Source: Scilla litardierei
Taxonomy: Eukaryota; Streptophyta; Magnoliopsida; Asparagales; Asparagaceae
Reading direction: 5' to 3'
DNA: 64,000 nt
NCBI GenBank assembly: GCA_030789695.1
Contig: CM061140.1
Span: forward strand, 79,422,422 to 79,486,421
The position numbers and the translations under genes were made by a program. This document shows positions 48,766 to 58,559 of the stretch, piece by piece. The first letter of the stretch is position 1, and every line of letters begins with the position of its first letter. The notes beneath the pieces are model-generated. The model was not told the origin of the DNA and ran no database searches. It saw nothing but the letters and a program-made list of their open reading frames with translations.

Positions 48766-48781
48766 GGGGGGGGGGGGGGGG
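48766..48781 (+). repeat. G16 homopolymer and adjacent Helitron-like end
   Basis: Sixteen Gs in a row. To its right, 48840-48899 reads (minus strand) TCTATTATACAAAAGAGGG and later GTCCTATGTGGCAATGTC, like the 5' part of the Helitron at 42643-42928. No 3' end was found, so this may be a truncated relative. Confidence 0.5.
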
Positions 48782-49389
48782 AATGCCAATGGCAACCTTG
48801 TAAATAGAGTGGGCCTAAAGAGGAAAAGTTTGGAGGGGGTTGATGTGACATTGCCACATAGGACAAAGCCACAACAACCTCCCTCTTTTGTATAATAGAT
48901 ATAAAAATGGCTTACCTTCTCCACCAAGGCATATAGACCAAAAAATGTGATCCACGGTCACAAGCGCTTACAACAATGCAAACGCTTTTTTTCACAGCAA
49001 GTTAGCAAATATGATCCACTACAGTAATTTGAAACCTTCATGAATGCATTCCCAATGCAAAAAACAGAAGGGATCATATGAAATGTTTAATGTTCAATTT
49101 TCTCATATGAATACAGCACGTGAAACAGAACCGCAGCGGCTATATCCCAAGTTAGGATAGACTACATAACTCCCAAATTTTGTCTATTATGTATTAACTA
49201 AATTAAAGATCAAACATCACTAATAAAATGTTCCACCCTTTTTCCATAAACAAAGCTCACAATGTTGCACCTGACAATGACTTCTTCAACTGTTGTTAAA
49301 AATCAAATGTCATTTATTCTCATATGATCATATTTGACATGGTCCTATCATAAATTAGATAGAGGAACCCACCATATTCATCTCTTAAC

Positions 49390-49755
49390 CAATGTTTTAA
49401 AAAGAAGATGCAAAGGTATAGGCGAGACGCCAAGCAAGGGCCTAGCGTACAGGCAAGGCTTAGGCACCGCCTAGGCTTTTTTTTAAGGAACCTAAACATA
49501 TATGACCATTAAAAAATTTGGAAAAAATATATTAAAATTCTAAAAAGTGTCTACTGCAATAAAGGTATAAAGCAAATATTGCAATTATTTTTTGATATTA
49601 AAGTTTCTCCTAATAAACATCTTAAATGTCGGCAGACATGTTGCCCACCCGAGCCCTTTTGGAGGACGGATCAACCCAGACGGGCCGCCCAAGCTGAGTG
49701 GACAGCCAAGAGAACTGCCTAGGCCCACACCTAGGCGGGGCCTTTTAAAACACTA
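49390..49755. mobile_element. Non-autonomous hAT element (366 bp)
   Basis: 8-bp flanks CTCTTAAC and CTCTTGAC (one mismatch). Ends CAATGTTTTAAAAAG and, inverted, TAGTGTTTTAAAAGG. Rich in GCCTAGGC-type motifs near both ends, like the hAT element at 18701-19197, so they may be distant relatives. Confidence 0.7.
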
Positions 49756-50088
49756 CTCTTGACTAAAGTAATAAAATACAATAGCCTCTAAGTTAATAGT
49801 TACCAAGTTTAATATATGTGGATAGTCTATCATCTTAGAGATGGTGTCAAGAAGATTCTCGACCCAGCAGCATTTTCAAGCGGAGTCTAGACATCCATGG
49901 TAAATTGCATAGGGAAAAAAGATTCGAAACATTTATCCTTTGTTTTCATCCGCCAAAAGCCACCTTTGTCCCCAATGATCTCGTCAAATACTTACATGCA
50001 AGTATGATGTACTCCACTAACCCAAACAAAGATTGGATGTAAATGACAATGTCACTAAATCTTAGCAGTAACTATAATAAGCCAGTTC

Positions 50089-50272
50089 TAGGGATGGTAA
50101 TGGGCATGACGAAAGCCCGATTGGGCTCCCAATTGGGCATGCTCCATTCCCGTCCCTACTCATCCTTCATTAATTCTTATGAAAGGATTGATGAAGTATT
50201 AGTAGGGATGGGAATGGAGCATGCACAATTGGGAGCCCAATCGGGCTTTGGACATGCACATTCACATCCCTA
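50089..50272. mobile_element. Foldback hAT-type MITE (184 bp)
   Basis: Perfect 8-bp duplication GCCAGTTC (50081-50088 and 50273-50280). The two halves are near-perfect inverted copies (AGCCCGATTGGGCTCCCAAT and its reverse complement), with ends TAGGGATGG and CACATCCCTA. The whole element folds on itself. Confidence 0.88.
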
Positions 50273-50280
50273 GCCAGTTC

Positions 50281-51470
50281 TTAAGTTATACTTGGAGACA
50301 CTATCACTAGGTGGAGTAACAGAATGGCCTTATGTGTATTAATTTCAATGTATATTAAATGAAATCCTATTGTCTTAGTCATAAGACACCAAGATAACGT
50401 TTAGTCATTTGCTTGTTGTTTAAAATCTTTAGTAATTTGTTGTGATGACTAGTATCGGCACAGTTTAATGAAGTGAGTCTCCAAAGACAATAAGCTTTTC
50501 TATTGGTAGTAAGGTTGATTGCAGAAATAATGAACTTCTGGTATCAGGAGTTCATCTCATATGAAAAAAAAATACTTGGAACGTTTAACTATCTTGTTCC
50601 CACATACTCCAACCCGTAGTTTGTTAATATCATCCGATATGCGAGTCAGATCAAACGATACGATATGACACGCCATCGGCATGTTTTGGGCACTGTTATC
50701 AAACTGCATAAAATATCAAACTATTCATATTGTCTGAATGATATCATGCCATGTCATATGATATCATTCCAACATGAAAAGGCAGCAAAAAATTGAGTTT
50801 GGGCGACATCTTTTTGTCGGGCTGGGTTTTAAACTTGGCCCAATTATTGGGTTTAAAAACCCCTATTTGAAAAACAATCAACCTAAAAAAAGATTTCTGT
50901 TTGATAAAAAAACTCAAGACTAAGTACTGTGATGATCTCCAAGCGGCCACAAAAGGTTGATTAGACCTTGATGAAGGTTGTCTAGCCCTCGTTGATATCC
51001 TACGAGCACTTCCAACCGTCTTTGAGCCCTTGTTAAACGTTTTTGACATTCGTCGATTTATTTTTGATAAATTCTGATCATTTCAAAGGTCGTAGCGTCA
51101 CCAATCAATTCCGAGCTCTTGCTAAATGTCTTTCAAAAATTTCGACAATCGATTTGAATTTTTAAACTTCTTTGATTTATTTCTAATCACCTTAGAAGCC
51201 ATCAAAGATTTGCAAATCAATTCCAAGCCATCGTTGAGGTCATTGAGCATTTCTAACTTTCTCCGAGCATCGTTTTGAGCCGTTAAATTTCTTGACAACA
51301 AACTAAAGATATCTTCTACTTTCTTGACAACAAACTAAAAATATCTTCTACTGCTATTGTGAATTTTCATGATTAGATTTGTTTTGATTTTTTGCATTAA
51401 GCAATGTGAAAAAACATAGTTTTGTTAAGTGTTGAAAATTGAAAATTAAAATTTGAAGGTTGATAAGTGA
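50281..51470. other. Intron stretch without recognisable features
   Basis: AT-rich. The segment 50620-50765 has ATATGA / TCATAT palindromic runs. Nothing coding was recognised. Confidence 0.5.
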
Positions 51471-51475
51471 CATAG

Positions 51476-51845
51476 TGATGTGATCCGGATATGAAATAAT
51501 GATTAAAAATGGTTTTTGGTGGATTTGAGGAAAAGGTGGTATTTCGATTAGATCTCAAAAGAAAATAAAAGGACAGTCACCTAATAAAATCCTAACTTTT
51601 ACTTCGAATGAAAATCCTAAACCTCCACAAACTAGGGATCTATCAATCACCTAGTGCAACTTCTTCACAAAAATTCATCATAGGAACCCTAACCCTAGCC
51701 GTCACCTAATAAAACACTGTTTTCAATCCAAGATTACAGAAATTACGAAATTATCCCTAAGGCCCAAATTTACAAAATTGCCCCTTGTTAAGCCCCGCTG
51801 GTTGCCACGTGTCTTCTCCTCTTCTGATAAGTTATAATTGCATGA
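51476..51845 (-). repeat. 3' LTR of element H (370 bp)
   Basis: Pairs with 54032-54422. The inner end has mutated from CATCA to CATGA. Both LTRs contain CCCTAGCCGTCACCTAATAA. Confidence 0.88.
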
Positions 51846-53160
51846 TTACTTCTCTCAAAAGAGCCACCTTGTCCTCACAGTGGAAATTTGAAAACTGTTG
51901 ATGTATTACTCCAAGAGGTTCCCAAGTTACATTATAGTCAAGAAGTCCCTTCCAGCGGATCAATACGTCTCTAGCCCATACATTCACTCGACGGACCTCC
52001 TTTACCTTCAGTGGCTCCAGGATCACCTCCATATCCTCGGTCCAAGTAAGCAGTAGCATAGATGAAGGTGTATGATCTCCAATGGCTTGACACAACTATG
52101 ATATATAAAAAAGTGGTTGTATGGTGGATGTCTGTGATAGCTTCAACATGTAAGCAACTTCTTCAATCCTGGCATCTACCTTACAGGACCCAAAGTAGCA
52201 GGTTGTGAGCTTCTCATTATGCATGTGGGCCAAGAATCTCTGGCGATGTGGTCTCAGCTTCAAATAAACCATGTCTCTCACTGCAAACTGGAATTCCCTT
52301 ATATGTACATCTGCCTTCTTCTTCATTATTTGTTGCGCTCTAGCTAAGTGCCTTTCAACTCCTCAAGGACTCTGTTACTCTCCTCTAAGTATTGCTTAAC
52401 TTGTGATACCGGTGTCAAGCTATGGCCGTAGTGTATCAGATATGGAGGATCGTGGTCATACAAAATTTGAAGGGTGTGGTCAATGCAGATGTATGGTAAG
52501 ACGTGTTATACCAATATTCCAACCACACCAGCCACTTTGCTCACTACTTGGGCGTCTCTGACACGAAATAGTATATATATATATATCTCGATGCTCCTAT
52601 TGACGACTGACCGACAGTCTGTGAATGGTAGGTTGTACTCCTCTTAAGGACAGTCCCCTACATCTTGAAAATCTCTTCCCAGAAATGACTCAAAAACACT
52701 CGATCCCCATCAGAAACAATGGACTCATGGAAGCCATGCAATCGTACTATCTCTATCATGAAAGCCGTCGCCACTATTACTGCAATATAGGAGTGTCGAA
52801 GAGCCACAAAATGAGCATACTTGCTAAGGCGGTCAATCACAATAAGTATAACTGAAATACCCACTAATCTTGACAGCCCTCTGATAAAGTCCATGGTAAT
52901 CTCCTCCCAAACCCAGTTGCCTCTGCTCTCTCCATCAATACCAAGACATGGATTCTCCCTCCAAGCATATCCCAAGTGCCGCCAACTTCTCTGCTTCCGT
53001 AAGACAGGTCACCTAAAAATATATCTACATCCTATAAATCCATCTATACGGGTCCCCCCTCCGTCAAATATGGACAACTTCAATTTTCTGACTCTGTTGT
53101 CGGTGTAGAAAACGCATTGCCCTACTCTCCCCTAAAAATGATCGTAGTATAGATGTAAGT
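51832..53160 (-). pseudogene. Chromovirus integrase and chromodomain of element H
   Basis: The integrase core is in 52975-52658: ITMDFIRGLSRLVGIS, VIDRLSKYAHFVAL, VRLHGFHESIVSDGDRVFLS. The integrase C-terminal part is at 52326-52096 (FAVRDMVYLKLRPHRQ, EKLTTCYFGSCKV). The chromodomain is at 52095-51832 (VLIRWKGLLDYNVTWE, FHCEDKVALLREV). Chromodomains steer integration to chosen chromatin. A broken zinc-binding region lies at 53160-52976, and frameshifts between segments show it is dead. Confidence 0.85.
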
Positions 53161-53459
53161 GAGGGGCCCCATGGTGCACCAAAATTTCCCAATTGGCCTC
53201 CCTCTGCCCGATCATCTTCCTCCCAACTATCATTTCCCCACTTGTAACCTCCTCCATCTTCTGCATACTTCAGAATTTCATCGTGTTAATCATTGAACTC
53301 CTCGTAGTCCAGGACACGCCGTCGAGATCTCTCTCTTGTAAAACTGGGAACATGGGGCCCCAAAGGTCCTCCAGATCCTCACCAATGCCACGACACCCTC
53401 GAAGCTGCTCGTCGAAATCTAGACATGCTGCCAAGTGGTCCCATGGCCCTTAGCAGCTC

Positions 53460-54000
53460 GGTTGCTATTGGATGAGACCCGAACAGGCTGCCAAGGGGAT
53501 TCGACGGGGCCCTAATGGGTTGCCAGGAGGCCGCGAGTCTCTAGGCGGGCCCGCCAGGTCCTGTTGTCACCTGATGGGGCTCTGCTAGGGCCGTGGGGCC
53601 CCTAAGATTGAGGCAAGGGGATCGCCCCCCATCGTTTGCCTCCTCGAACTCCAGATCTGTGTCAGATAGGAGTCCTTCCACGAATTCGTCGACCTTATCC
53701 TTTCTTTTCGTCAAATGTCTCACCTTTCTAGCTAGATGTGAGTTGATATCTCCTTGCCCAAATATGGTTTCTTCGTTCCATGCATCGCTGTGAATTGTTG
53801 CGAGATGTGTTGTGTTATTTGCACGAGGGCTTCCAACGCTATACTCGTCTTTGCTTCCAACACGTTCATCGTAAACTCAATCGACGACAACCTTTCTTCC
53901 ATTGATTTAGTTTCATGCTCCATTGATTTCTTCAAGACTTCCACCTCGACATCAGGTTTCTCCTCCATAGATTCATTTTTTTCGTTGTCGCAACCGCCAT
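53460..54000 (-). pseudogene. Chromovirus gag N-terminus of element H
   Basis: From about 54000 (MAVATTKK in a neighbouring frame) it runs through 53968-53732 (MEEKPDVEVEVLKKSMEHE, KSMEERLSSIEFTMNVLEAK, a coiled-coil-like stretch) into 53723-53541 with a frame change. Its position next to the primer-binding site and its coiled coil fit gypsy gag. It ends before any zinc knuckle. Confidence 0.6.
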
Positions 54001-54031
54001 GGATGCCAAGATCGGTGCTCTGATACCAATT

Positions 54032-54422
54032 TGATGTGATCCAGATGTGAAAAAGGATTTAAAAGAAATTTTATGATGGATTTGGAAAAAGATTGGATGT
54101 TTATTATACCTCAAAAGAAAATACAAAGATAGTGGACCTCTTTTGAAAGAAGCCGCTCTCCTAGCTTTTGCTTCGAAAGAAAAACCTAAACCTTCACAAA
54201 CTAAGGATCCATCAATCTCCTAGTGCAACTTCTTCAAAAAAAATCATAATAAGATCCATAACCCTAGCCGTCACCTAATAAAACATTGTTTTCAGTCCAA
54301 AATTCCAAAGTTACAGAAATTACGAAAATAATCCCTAAGGCCCAAATTACAAAAATGCCCTTAGTTAAGCCCCGATGGTTGTCGCGCGTCTTCTCCTCCT
54401 CTGATAAGTTATAATTGCATCA
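54032..54422 (-). repeat. 5' LTR of element H (391 bp)
   Basis: TGATGTGATCC to TTGCATCA, followed by the CATAG duplication. Confidence 0.88.
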
Positions 54423-54427
54423 CATAG

Positions 54428-56013
54428 TCAGATTCCGTTTAATATGTTTATGTCTATGTTTATGTTTCGAAATAATGAAAACTTATATTTTCATACTTTT
54501 AGCATACCACATTGTCTACTACTTGGATTTTCCTTAGATTTCTTTACTTTTTATATATTTATTTATTTGAGTGATTTGCTTAATTTTTTTAACTCTATCA
54601 TATATCTTACAATACGATATATGATACCATATATGATATATGATACCATATATGATACGATATTTGATCAAAATGATATGTGTTGTGATATACTACCTGT
54701 TACCTAAATCTATAGCCTAATTTTACCATCAACTAACCTATAACTTACCATTTCAAGTAAAAACACACAATTTATGTGTCACCTAAATCTATTGCCTAAT
54801 TTTACCATCCACTCACTGTAAACTACATCAAAGCAACTGTTATTGCACTTCAAATTCTCATGCCAAACCTCTTGCGGAGACAAGCAAACTCAAGCATATG
54901 ATGTACAACACGTGTGCACTCTCACGTTAATTACTGTCAAGCTTATCATGACACCTAAATTTTCAAGTCTTTGCCTTTTCAGAAACCCGGATACTTGGCG
55001 ACTTGAGGACATTTCTTAGACACATCAATGACATTTTCATAACAACCTAAAACAATTTTGGGGGAATTTTGGATCTTTAATATGGAAGATATGAGCATTT
55101 GATTCTATAACTAACCTGCCAGGTTTTTTTGTTAACATATGACCCACCCAAGTCTGTTATTTAATTACTCATTACAAGATATGACAATGTTAAATATTTA
55201 TATGCACACAGCAAAACATAATTGTGTCCCATAGCCAATTTTAGAATGATATCATGTCAAACACTTTTGGAAACCCAGACACTTGACACTTATGTTCCAT
55301 ATTCCTGTAGCACTGGTTTCTCTGCATCCAAACTACTACCGTACATCCTCTAACCATCTACAAGGTGATACATCTTCAATATAACACCAAAATTCTTTAT
55401 CAGTGACTACAAATTTAATTGATAATGCATACCAAATTTCAGAACGATCTTATGTCAAACACCTTCAGGTGTGGACACTTGCCACTTATGTTCCATATTC
55501 ATGTAACATTGGTTTGTGTTCATGCAAACTATTGCCATACATACTCTATCCATCTACAATGTGATAACTTTTTAATATAACACCAAAACTATTTATCAGT
55601 GAGTACAAATTTAATTGATGTGCAAGAAATGCATTACATTGTGCCATCGTGAATATATCTAATCACATAAAATGGACCATTGATTGATTAATTACTCATC
55701 TGTATATCTGATTAAACTTGCTTTATGGCTTTATTCATTAATATATAAGTCACCTAAATACCACGAACGACAATGTGACAATTTAACCACCAAAGGATGG
55801 TTTACCCTTTGTCCAATTAGAAGCATTGACATGCAATTGCAGAACTTGCTATGGAATGCATAGCTTGCAGAACCCAATAGAACCAAAATCACTTAAAAGT
55901 TATGGTCTGATTCAGCAAATATTTATGAGTTATGAAATTATTGTGCATGTAACATTTCTGAGATAAACATAATAGAACAAAAATGGAAGGTAAAAAGAAG
56001 ATGCCATAAGTAC
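54428..56013. other. Intron 5' end with a 196-bp tandem duplication
   Basis: Two diverged copies in tandem, 55234-55429 and 55430-55625, share ATGTCAAACAC, CACTTATGTTCCATATTC and TATAACACCAAAA. A perfect AATAAA on the minus strand lies at 55736-55731. ATATGATAC palindromic runs occur at 54600-54670. Confidence 0.7.
55731..55736 (-). promoter_or_regulatory. Candidate intronic polyadenylation signal of the bZIP gene
   Basis: AATAAA on the minus strand, about 155 bases past the stop codon (55889) that ends the frame when exon 1 reads into the intron. Plant poly-A signals are loose, so this is only suggestive. Confidence 0.3.
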
Positions 56014-57589
56014 CTGCCAATCCTTCACGGAACCATTGTTGAAGGGGTCCATCCACCATAGTTGATTTTATATTGTCACTATATTTATCATGAGAATCTG
56101 AAGGTAGAGCTCTTGGGTGTTCAGCTGGGTTCCTGCATGCCTTCGTATGTTGGCTTCCCTCCCTCACGCCATTAGGAACAGCCAATACTGAAGCCATATG
56201 GCCTGGGATTGCCAAACCAGTACCATCTTTCTCTGATGATTGCTTCACTTGCCCTCTAGATTTTGCTTGCGCCACAGCTCTCTCACTGGCTAGAACAGAA
56301 TGTATTATTAAATTCCCATTAATCTCAACATGTTTCCCATTTCTCAGCACATAAAGTAATGCAGGAAGACTCTCACTAGAATTCTGTTTTGCTCCCGATC
56401 CTTCCATTCCTGTGTGATGCATCTTACTATCACCAGGATTATTACTACCCATCTTTCCACTAAACCGTCCAAATCCCTCGGTATTATTCAAACTAGTAAC
56501 GCGACCATTGACTCTCAAAATCATAGGATCACCCCCACCTACTCTGCTGTTAACCGTGTCTCCACTTCCTCCTAATCCAAAATTGATCACACCTCCAAAC
56601 ACCATCATCAAAAGCAACAACCCGAAAAGGCTCACACTTGCAACCTTCTTCGTCCTGCTCTCACTCTTCTTACTCTCGGACTTCTTTGCCTTGGGAGCTG
56701 AAGCAGTCTGCTGAGGCTTCAACCTTGGAATTGGGATATAAGGAACGGGCAGCCCATTGGGCCTCATCGCATAACCGGCATACGGAATCCATGGGAAATG
56801 ATACGGTGGAGGCGGCGGAGGAGGATAAACAGCAGATGGATTGCTATTTGCGTTGCCGTTGCTGCCACTTCCTCCGTTCCCATTCAGCTGCTGATGCAAT
56901 CTCACATTCTCCGCCATATAAAAAGAGATCTTTCCATTCAAATCGGCGATCGTAGAGTTCATGATCTTAACCTTTTCTTCTAACTCCTCCACATAATGCT
57001 TCTTCCGCTGTCTGGAGAGCTGAGCGCTCTCTCTGTTCCTCATCAGCCTCGCCTTGCGCTTCTGGTCGTCATCGGTCCCAGCGCTAAAAGTTGAGGACGA
57101 ATTTACTTCATCAGACCGCCGGATCTTAAGACCCGTAAAGCTAGGGTTAGAATTAGGGCTAGCGTCGGGGCTAGTGTTAGGTCTTCCATTTATATCGTCA
57201 TCATCTATCTTCCTCTTGAGCCGGCTGTTGCTCTCTTCCTCCTGATGCACTTCCTGCTGAGCAACAACCCCTGAAGCGGCCGAGGAGTTGCCGGAGTCGG
57301 GCGATCCCGGGTTGCAATTCGAATTGGAGTTCGAATTGGAATTGGTGGTGAGATTGGAATTGGAATTGGAGCCGGATCCGTTGACGTTGTCGCCGCAGGA
57401 AGGGAGGAGGAGCTCGTCGACTGAGAAGTCGAGATCGATGTCGTCGAGGTCGAGATCAGCGGTGATCCCATCCGGCAGGGGAAAATCGCCGTCAGGGAAG
57501 AGGTTGGGATCGGAGAACGAGAGATCGGAGGGATGAAATTGGGGGAAATCCTCGAACGGGGAGGGTTCTAAAAACGAGGGTTCCTCCAT
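56014..57589 (-). CDS. ER membrane-tethered bZIP transcription factor (bZIP17/28/49 type), exon 1
   Basis: Encodes residues 1 to about 525 of a protein of about 669 aa. Order: acidic N-terminus (activation-type, DLDLDDIDLDFSVDELLL near residue 46-62); an Asn/Ser run (about 71-94); the bZIP domain (about 176-236) with basic region RLMRNRESAQLSRQRKK, whose Asn185 and Arg193 form the N-x7-R signature, and the leucine-zipper part MNSTIADLNGKISFYMAENV; a proline-rich stretch; one transmembrane helix (about 316-339, VASVSLFGLLLLMMVFGGVI); then a lumenal domain with N-glycosylation sites and LIIHSVLASERA. This is the layout of Arabidopsis bZIP17/bZIP28, ER-anchored factors freed by Golgi proteases under ER stress to activate chaperone genes. 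I chose Met at 57589 (MEEPSFLEPS); an in-frame Met at 57631 would add 14 residues. The exon ends at the donor CAG|GTACTT. Confidence 0.95.
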
Positions 57590-58169
57590 TTTGGATGATG
57601 ATGGGTTTAGTCTTCGGCCCGAGGAGAGCAAACCGAAGAAAAGACGAGAAGTCGCGGGATCCGTTTTATCAAGGTTTTAGGGGTCTCCGCTCGCGTGGAC
57701 GGGAGGGAGGAGCGTGCGAGTCACGCGCACGCGGGAAGAGAGTAATCGGGAACCTTCAGGAATCTCGATTGCATGTGTTTTTTTCCGCGTTTAAAGTTCG
57801 CTGTCTGGCGTTTTTTTAAATTTTTTAAATTTTTTTATAAGTTTTTGTCGCCTAACGCAAGAGTAGTGGATACGCGGTGGTGGGACCAAACGTGACTTTG
57901 AGCGTAGCGTGGAAGCAATGAACAGAGAAGGGTAACAATAAATGAGTGCTAATATATTCGATTGTACCATAAATAGCCCGTGCAGCAGGGTGCACGTCAA
58001 AGAAAAAACATCCGCACAGCGTACGTGGTGAACGCTTGGAGCCAAAAACAAAATAGCAAACAGAGTGTGTTTTCATGGCGGTATCGTCGGTGTAGAAGGT
58101 AAAAAGCAATGTCTAAAGTACAAAAAACACTCGTGTGGGCTTAATGGGAAAAGGCAAATAATAATCATG
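57590..58169 (-). promoter_or_regulatory. Upstream region of the bZIP gene
   Basis: About 580 bp between the chosen start codon and the LTR of copia B. The first 200 bp are GC-rich and likely 5' UTR and core promoter; no clear TATA box was found. At 57919-57908 the minus strand reads ATTGCTTCCACG, one base longer than the ER-stress element II form ATTGG-N-CCACG and with one other change. That is a weak candidate. Confidence 0.4.
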
Positions 58170-58346
58170 TGTTGTGACTTAGAGAAAAAAAGTAACCATG
58201 GCTTTGTGCCATGGTTCTATATTTATTCATTTCATATGGAATATGAAAAGGTATGAACAACAAATGTCCACATTACTCTAATAAATAGGGGGAGTAATGG
58301 AGGGATAAAGTGGTGGGGAGGCCAAAGGCATCCCTCACTCATAACA
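58170..58346 (-). repeat. 3' LTR of copia B (177 bp)
   Basis: On the minus strand TGTTATGAGTGAGGG to AGTCACAACA, related to the LTRs of A and D. It holds a TATA-like AATAAATATAG near 58229-58219 and a GCCATGG palindrome shared with the other family LTRs. It points toward the bZIP gene. Confidence 0.8.
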
Positions 58347-58356
58347 CCCCCTCTTA
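58347..58356 (-). other. Polypurine tract of copia B
   Basis: Minus strand TAAGAGGGGG directly before the 3' LTR. Confidence 0.75.
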
Positions 58357-58559
58357 TCCATCCATTACTTTGGTCTTAGCGTATATTGCTAAGAGGGTGG
58401 ATACTTCTGGATCCAGAGTAAATGTGTTTGCCTCGTTAAAACCTTAGCTGTGGAAACCCAATGGGAAAAACCAACGGCTTAAGGAAAAAGAGTGCAACCC
58501 ACATGTTACTCCCCCTTATCCGTACAAGCTTCAGGCTTGTAGGTCTTTCAGCTGTCTCA

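Larger units (their letters stand above)
51476..54422 (-). mobile_element. Ty3/gypsy chromovirus H, internally deleted
   Basis: LTRs 51476-51845 and 54032-54422 (TGATG to CATCA) with a perfect CATAG duplication (51471-51475 and 54423-54427). TGGTATCAGAGC at 54028-54017 is the tRNA-Met primer-binding site, three bases from the 5' LTR. Inside, on the minus strand, are gag, then integrase, then a chromodomain. Protease, reverse transcriptase and RNase H are missing, so an internal deletion removed the middle of pol. Confidence 0.9.
31096..56013 (-). other. 24,918-bp intron of the bZIP gene
   Basis: Donor CAG|GTACTTATG (intron starts at 56013) and acceptor GGCAG|GTCC (ends at 31096) are canonical GT-AG. 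Joining them restores the conserved lumenal domain in frame. The intron is loaded with repeats: an RTE LINE remnant, a TIR element with inverted G/T and C/A arms, four hAT-type MITEs, a gag-only gypsy element, a plastid insert, a Helitron and a chromovirus. No other host exon was recognised inside it. Confidence 0.9.
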
